In this document: positions 5,353-7,672 of the stretch, one piece after another
How the letters are laid out: every line of letters begins with the position of its first letter
Numbering within the stretch: the stretch's first letter is position 1
Assembly (NCBI GenBank): GCA_003240795.1
Contig: QFNK01000082.1
Span: 1-7,672, forward strand
Origin: Micavibrio aeruginosavorus
GTDB lineage: Bacteria; Pseudomonadota; Alphaproteobacteria; Micavibrionales; Micavibrionaceae
Direction of reading: 5' to 3'
Length of the DNA: 7,672 bases
Translations under genes and position numbers: made by a program
Notes under the pieces: model-generated
What the model was told of the DNA's origin: nothing
Databases searched by the model: none
Seen by the model: the letters and a program-made list of their open reading frames with translations, nothing else

Positions 5353-5441
5353 TACTCTTTGTGCGATGCGGGAAGTTTTTCCCCAGAATGGTAAATTCCT
5401 GCGGAAAATCAAAAAATTACTTGTAACCACGCATGCTGATC

Positions 5442-5461
5442 GTTAATTAACATAAAATTAA
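5442..5461 (+). promoter_or_regulatory. CtrA-like site upstream of the 252-residue protein gene
   Basis: TTAA (5447-5450), 7 nt, TTAA (5458-5461) matches the full CtrA binding site pattern of alphaproteobacteria (TTAA-N7-TTAA). It overlaps a perfect 10-bp palindrome, GTTAATTAAC (5442-5451). It lies 43 bp before the ATG at 5505 and about 90 bp upstream of the divergent amt promoter. The region is AT-rich, so chance is possible. Confidence 0.4.
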
Positions 5462-5495
5462 TCCCATAAGACGACTATGAAGCTTCTTGAAGACC

Positions 5496-5500
5496 GGAAG
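5496..5500 (+). promoter_or_regulatory. Ribosome binding site that sets the 5505 start
   Basis: GGAAG precedes the ATG at 5505 by 4 nt. The longer frame from a TTG at 5487 would place this site within the coding region, so ATG 5505 is preferred. Confidence 0.6.
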
Positions 5501-5504
5501 TGAG

Positions 5505-6263
5505 ATGAACAACGAGACGCCAGATCGCCGTACCGGAAGGTTGAGCGCTGCCTTTAACAAGGCGGTGCGTCCCGCGCTGGAAAAAGTCGGCTATATCCTG
5601 ACGACGTACCCGAGCAAGGCAACGGGCGCCAGCGGCCTTGCGGCCGATGTCATGTTCATGGGGCAGGCGCTGGAAAACGGAAACAATATCGGCGTCTGCG
5701 CTGCCGTTATCGGCATGTATGCGTCCGTGCAGCTGGTGCGCTTTGGCGACCCGAAGATCAGCAGCGAGCAGAAGGAAGGGTTCGAGGACCCGCAGGACAA
5801 ACGCACATTGCGGCAGATTGTGTTCAACCCCAGCAAGTACCCGTGGGAACATCTCGGCATGGTGCGCGTATCGTCCATGGGGTTGATTTTCGCGGGCGGC
5901 GTCGCGGGTGCCAGCTATGGCGAGATCGGATATTCCGCGATGGCGCTTCTGGGTTACGCGGTGAAAATGGGAATTGCGGAGCGGGAAAAGGGTAGCGTGC
6001 CTGTTCCCGAAACCGGCAGCCGTATCATGCGCGAGATTTACAACACCAAAGCCTATGTGCTCGAAAATCCGAACCCGACGGCCGGGATATTCTGGAACGC
6101 AGGATTGGTGCCTTATGCGGCGGAAGCCGTGCTGAAGGGCGAGTATTACAAGCTGGCCTCGGCCGCACTGTACTTCCTGCCCAACACATTCACAATGCTG
6201 TCCAGCAAGCGGGCGCAGACATTGCCGTCCGATCCAGTGCCGCCGCGCCACGATCCCGCGTAA
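5505..6263 (+). CDS. Conserved-looking membrane-associated protein, unknown function
   Basis: I do not recognise a family for this 252-residue protein. The N-terminus (1-27) is polar and basic with no signal peptide. Moderately hydrophobic, Gly/Ala-rich stretches lie at about 42-56, 62-79, 121-158 (long enough for two helices), 193-210 and 214-232, so a protein with four to six membrane segments is likely. Between them are polar blocks: 80-116, with many Lys/Glu/Asp and ending NPSKYPWEH, and 159-192, which includes IYNTKAYVLENPNP. The C-terminal tail (235-252) is Pro-rich. Cys65 is the only cysteine. It is preceded by a CtrA-like site and an eight-codon upstream ORF. The TAA stop directly abuts the uvrA stop on the other strand, with no room for a terminator. 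Codon use looks like its neighbours. Confidence 0.75.
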   Translation: MNNETPDRRTGRLSAAFNKAVRPALEKVGYILTTYPSKATGASGLAADVMFMGQALENGNNIGVCAAVIGMYASVQLVRFGDPKISSEQKEGFEDPQDKRTLRQIVFNPSKYPWEHLGMVRVSSMGLIFAGGVAGASYGEIGYSAMALLGYAVKMGIAEREKGSVPVPETGSRIMREIYNTKAYVLENPNPTAGIFWNAGLVPYAAEAVLKGEYYKLASAALYFLPNTFTMLSSKRAQTLPSDPVPPRHDPA

Positions 6264-7672
6264 TTATTTCGCGGCGCGTTTCGCGGGTTTCACCTTGTCC
6301 AGAATCGGCTTCAGGTAATGGCCTGTATAGCTTTCTTTCGTTTTCGCTATTTCTTCGGGTGTGCCGGTTGCGACAATCTGCCCGCCCTTATGCCCGCCCT
6401 CCGGCCCGATATCGATGACCCAGTCGGCTGTCTTGATGACTTCCAGATTGTGTTCGATGACAACGACCGTGTTGCCCTGATCGACGAGCGTATGGAGAAC
6501 CTCCATCAATTTGCGCACGTCTTCGAAATGAAGCCCCGTGGTCGGTTCGTCCAGGATATAGAGCGTTTTTCCGGTCGAGCGTTTTGAGAGTTCCTTGGAC
6601 AGTTTCACGCGCTGCGCTTCGCCGCCTGACAATGTCGTCGCGGGCTGTCCGACCTTGATGTAGCCGAGACCGACCTCACACAATGTTTCCATCGTCCGGC
6701 GGATTGTCGGCACGGCCTGGAAAAATTGCGCGGCATCCTCGATCGTCATGTCGAGGATGTCGGCAATGGATTTTTCCTTGAACTTCACCTCGAGCGTTTC
6801 GCGGTTGTAGCGCTTGCCCTTGCACGCCTCGCACGTCACGTAAACATCGGGGAGGAAGTGCATCTCGATCTTGATGACGCCGTCACCCTCGCACGTTTCG
6901 CAGCGTCCGCCCTTGACGTTGAAGGAGAAGCGGCCGGGACCGTAACCGCGCGCCTTCGCCTCCGGAAGTCCTGCGAACCAGTCGCGGATCGGCGTGAACG
7001 CGCCCGTGTAGGTCGCAGGGTTGGAACGCGGCGTGCGCCCGATTGGCGACTGGTCGATGTCGATGACCTTGTCGAGATGTTCCAGCCCTTCAAGCTTTTT
7101 ATAGGGAAGCGGGTGCTCGCGGCTTCCCATCAGTTTCTGGGACACGGCGCGGTATAACGTATCAATGGTAAAGGTGGATTTGCCCGAACCCGAAACGCCC
7201 GTCACGCAGGTGAATGTGCCGATCGGAATTTCGCCCGTGACGTTTTTCAGATTGTTGCCGCTCGCGCCGCTGAGTTTCAGGGATTGTCCCTTGCGTCCCT
7301 TGCGGCGTTCCTTCGGCAGCGGCACTTCCAGCTCGCCGGTCATGTATTTCGAGGTGATGCTTTTCTTGTTTTTAAAGACCTGCTCCGGCGTTCCTTCGGC
7401 GATAACGGTGCCGCCGTGAACGCCCGCACCGGGGCCCATGTCGATCAGGTAATCGGCAAGACGGATCGCGTCTTCGTCATGTTCCACAACCAATACCGTG
7501 TTGCCGATATCGCGTAGGTGTTTGAGCGTATCGAGCAGGCGGTTGTTGTCTTTCTGGTGAAGGCCGATGGAGGGTTCGTCCAGAACATACAGAACACCCG
7601 TCAGGCCGGAACCGATTTGTGAGGCGAGACGGATACGCTGGCTCTCCCCGCCGGACAGCGTCGCGGAGGAGC
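6264..7672 (-). CDS. uvrA: UvrABC excinuclease subunit A, C-terminal part (runs off right edge)
   Basis: This is the last 468 residues of UvrA, the damage-recognition ATPase of nucleotide excision repair, which acts as a dimer and loads UvrB. Full-length UvrA is about 940-960 residues, so roughly the second half is here. Counting visible residues from the edge: the end of ATPase 1, with signature LSGGESQR (5-12), Walker B and Asp31-Glu32 in VLDEPSIGLH, and the switch His64 in VVEHD. Then comes ATPase 2 with Walker A GVSGSGKST (158-166), the zinc module with Cys257/Cys260 and Cys280/Cys283, signature LSGGEAQR (347-354), Walker B LYILDEPTTGLH, and switch His in VVIEHN. The C-terminus ends in a Lys/Ala-rich tail. 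All key residues are intact. The frame stays open past 7493, so the TTG there is internal and not a start. Its promoter is outside the window. Confidence 0.98.
   Translation of the reverse strand, partial: SSATLSGGESQRIRLASQIGSGLTGVLYVLDEPSIGLHQKDNNRLLDTLKHLRDIGNTVLVVEHDEDAIRLADYLIDMGPGAGVHGGTVIAEGTPEQVFKNKKSITSKYMTGELEVPLPKERRKGRKGQSLKLSGASGNNLKNVTGEIPIGTFTCVTGVSGSGKSTFTIDTLYRAVSQKLMGSREHPLPYKKLEGLEHLDKVIDIDQSPIGRTPRSNPATYTGAFTPIRDWFAGLPEAKARGYGPGRFSFNVKGGRCETCEGDGVIKIEMHFLPDVYVTCEACKGKRYNRETLEVKFKEKSIADILDMTIEDAAQFFQAVPTIRRTMETLCEVGLGYIKVGQPATTLSGGEAQRVKLSKELSKRSTGKTLYILDEPTTGLHFEDVRKLMEVLHTLVDQGNTVVVIEHNLEVIKTADWVIDIGPEGGHKGGQIVATGTPEEIAKTKESYTGHYLKPILDKVKPAKRAAK

Noticed and set aside
5341..5370. 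Possible sigma-54 promoter for amt (GCAA and GTGCG blocks)
   Set aside because: The spacing between the two blocks is 8 nt instead of about 5, and the GG element is incomplete. The TTGCAA/TATTAT pair is the better explanation.
5475..6251. 258-codon open frame on the minus strand opposite the 5505 gene
   Set aside because: The plus-strand frame has alternating hydrophobic and polar segments and a ribosome site. The minus frame is rich in Arg, His and Gln, as expected of a shadow, and lacks a ribosome site that I can see.
6264..7493. Start of uvrA at 7493
   Set aside because: The frame continues without a stop to the window edge and encodes the conserved ATPase 1 signature and Walker B upstream of 7493, so that codon is internal.

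Overview
The window is ordinary bacterial chromosome with dense genes on both strands and roughly 50-55% GC by eye. The content points to an alphaproteobacterium: an HNH endonuclease of the type widespread in that class, an ExoD-family protein, a DsbB with the alphaproteobacterial layout, a secreted protein with the C-terminal module of 17-kDa surface antigens, and a TTAA-N7-TTAA sequence matching the CtrA site. A free-living Micavibrio-like or Rhodospirillales-like lineage would fit, but the genus cannot be fixed from sequence alone. No phage, transposon, CRISPR array or rRNA was seen.

Layout, left to right. The 5' part of a lipoprotein gene (1-187, minus) is divided by a 388-bp divergent intergenic region from an HNH endonuclease gene (576-1166). 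That gene has two leader hairpins in front of it. A four-segment small membrane protein (1205-1555) follows, then a strong terminator. Next is a short-gene island: a 43-codon Gly-rich ORF (1671-1802) enclosed by two terminators, and a 40-codon ORF (1927-2049) that resembles the N-terminus of the 1205-1555 protein. On the minus strand an exoD-dsbB pair (3210 to 2033) reads toward this island, and dsbB overlaps the 40-codon ORF tail-to-tail by 17 bp. tRNA-Leu(CAA) lies at 3265-3349. It is followed by a secreted surface-antigen-like protein (3441-3917), a bidirectional terminator, an ammonium transporter gene (5284-4004, minus) with a recognisable promoter, an unrecognised 252-residue membrane-associated protein (5505-6263, plus), and the 3' two-thirds or so of the second half of uvrA (minus, running off the right edge). 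The stop codons of the last two genes abut.

Functionally the window mixes housekeeping and envelope genes: DNA repair (UvrA), nitrogen uptake (Amt), periplasmic disulfide formation (DsbB), and envelope or exopolysaccharide functions (ExoD, surface protein, lipoprotein). I do not see one integrated pathway or a defence or biosynthetic cassette. The least explained part is 1205-2049, with two related small membrane proteins and a separately terminated Gly-rich mini-gene. The leader structures before the HNH gene and the CtrA-like site before the 252-residue gene are the other points worth checking.
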